From CAYPHA01 sp964410215 (lineage in GTDB: Bacteria > Calditrichota > Calditrichia > Calditrichales > CAYPHA01): a DNA stretch of 52,991 nt. Shown one piece after another: positions 52,982 to 52,991 of the stretch. Within the stretch, counting starts at the first letter, position 1. The number at the start of each line of letters is the position of its first letter. Location: assembly GCA_964410215.1 (NCBI GenBank), contig CAYPHA010000031.1, positions 1-52,991 of the forward strand, written 5' to 3'. Made by a program: the position numbers and the translations under genes. The notes under the pieces are model-generated. The model did not search any database. It worked only from the letters and a program-made list of their open reading frames with translations, and had not been told where the DNA came from.

Positions 52982-52991
52982 AAAATACAAA

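Overview
The window looks like a chromosomal segment of a Gram-negative bacterium of the Bacteroidetes/FCB superphylum, most likely one of its less studied branches (Calditrichota, Marinimicrobia, KSB1 or Ignavibacteria; I cannot separate these by eye). The reasons are type IX secretion (T9SS) style C-terminal sorting domains with the NYPNPFNP motif, several PorV/PorQ-family outer-membrane proteins, TonB-dependent receptors preceded by carboxypeptidase-regulatory-like domains, and a GWxTD-domain protein. GC content is moderate in genes, and the long intergenic leaders are clearly AT-rich. I saw no rRNA, tRNA, CRISPR array, transposase gene or phage gene.

Layout. 1-4.1 kb: a GGDEF diguanylate cyclase and a HAD hydrolase run into queD-queE, then a repeat-filled gap, then queF-queC, giving most of the preQ0/preQ1 (queuosine precursor) pathway. 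4.1-4.8 kb: a convergent cysteine-containing protein of unknown function. 5.4-31.1 kb: a large surface and secretion region, all on the plus strand. It holds two paralogous three-gene modules (TonB-dependent receptor, giant secreted protein with a PNPYY-type C-terminal domain, PorV-like barrel) at 5.4-12.6 kb and 23.0-31.1 kb. Between them lie a T9SS cargo protein, a TPR-GWxTD protein, a subtilisin-like protease with a T9SS sorting domain, and a TonB-like protein. 31.1-36.5 kb, minus strand: an ABC-2 type exporter (ATPase and permease), a lipoprotein and a third TonB-dependent receptor.

36.6-42.2 kb is housekeeping: cell-wall amidase, glutamate racemase, a PorV/PorQ-like protein, the Obg GTPase and DprA. 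42.2-42.85 kb holds a ribbon-helix-helix antitoxin followed by a clearly broken MazF/PemK-type toxin. 42.9-53 kb holds a purine permease, a response regulator with a lone histidine-kinase dimerisation segment, a transglutaminase-like protein, a MATE-PAP2-PAP2 operon, and a DsbD-like transporter followed by a periplasmic thioredoxin-fold protein.

The most interesting non-coding signal is a set of intergenic repeats. One is an 80-bp paired-hairpin element (20-bp hairpin, 40-bp spacer, 20-bp hairpin) present twice plus a half copy, with paired base changes that keep the stems. The other is a family of C-rich/G-rich palindromic elements sharing a CCCCCAGCCCC core. One copy lies inside the 5' coding part of the GWxTD gene and appears to encode the start of its signal peptide. 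A separate 53-bp repeat occurs twice in inverted orientation 32.7 kb apart.
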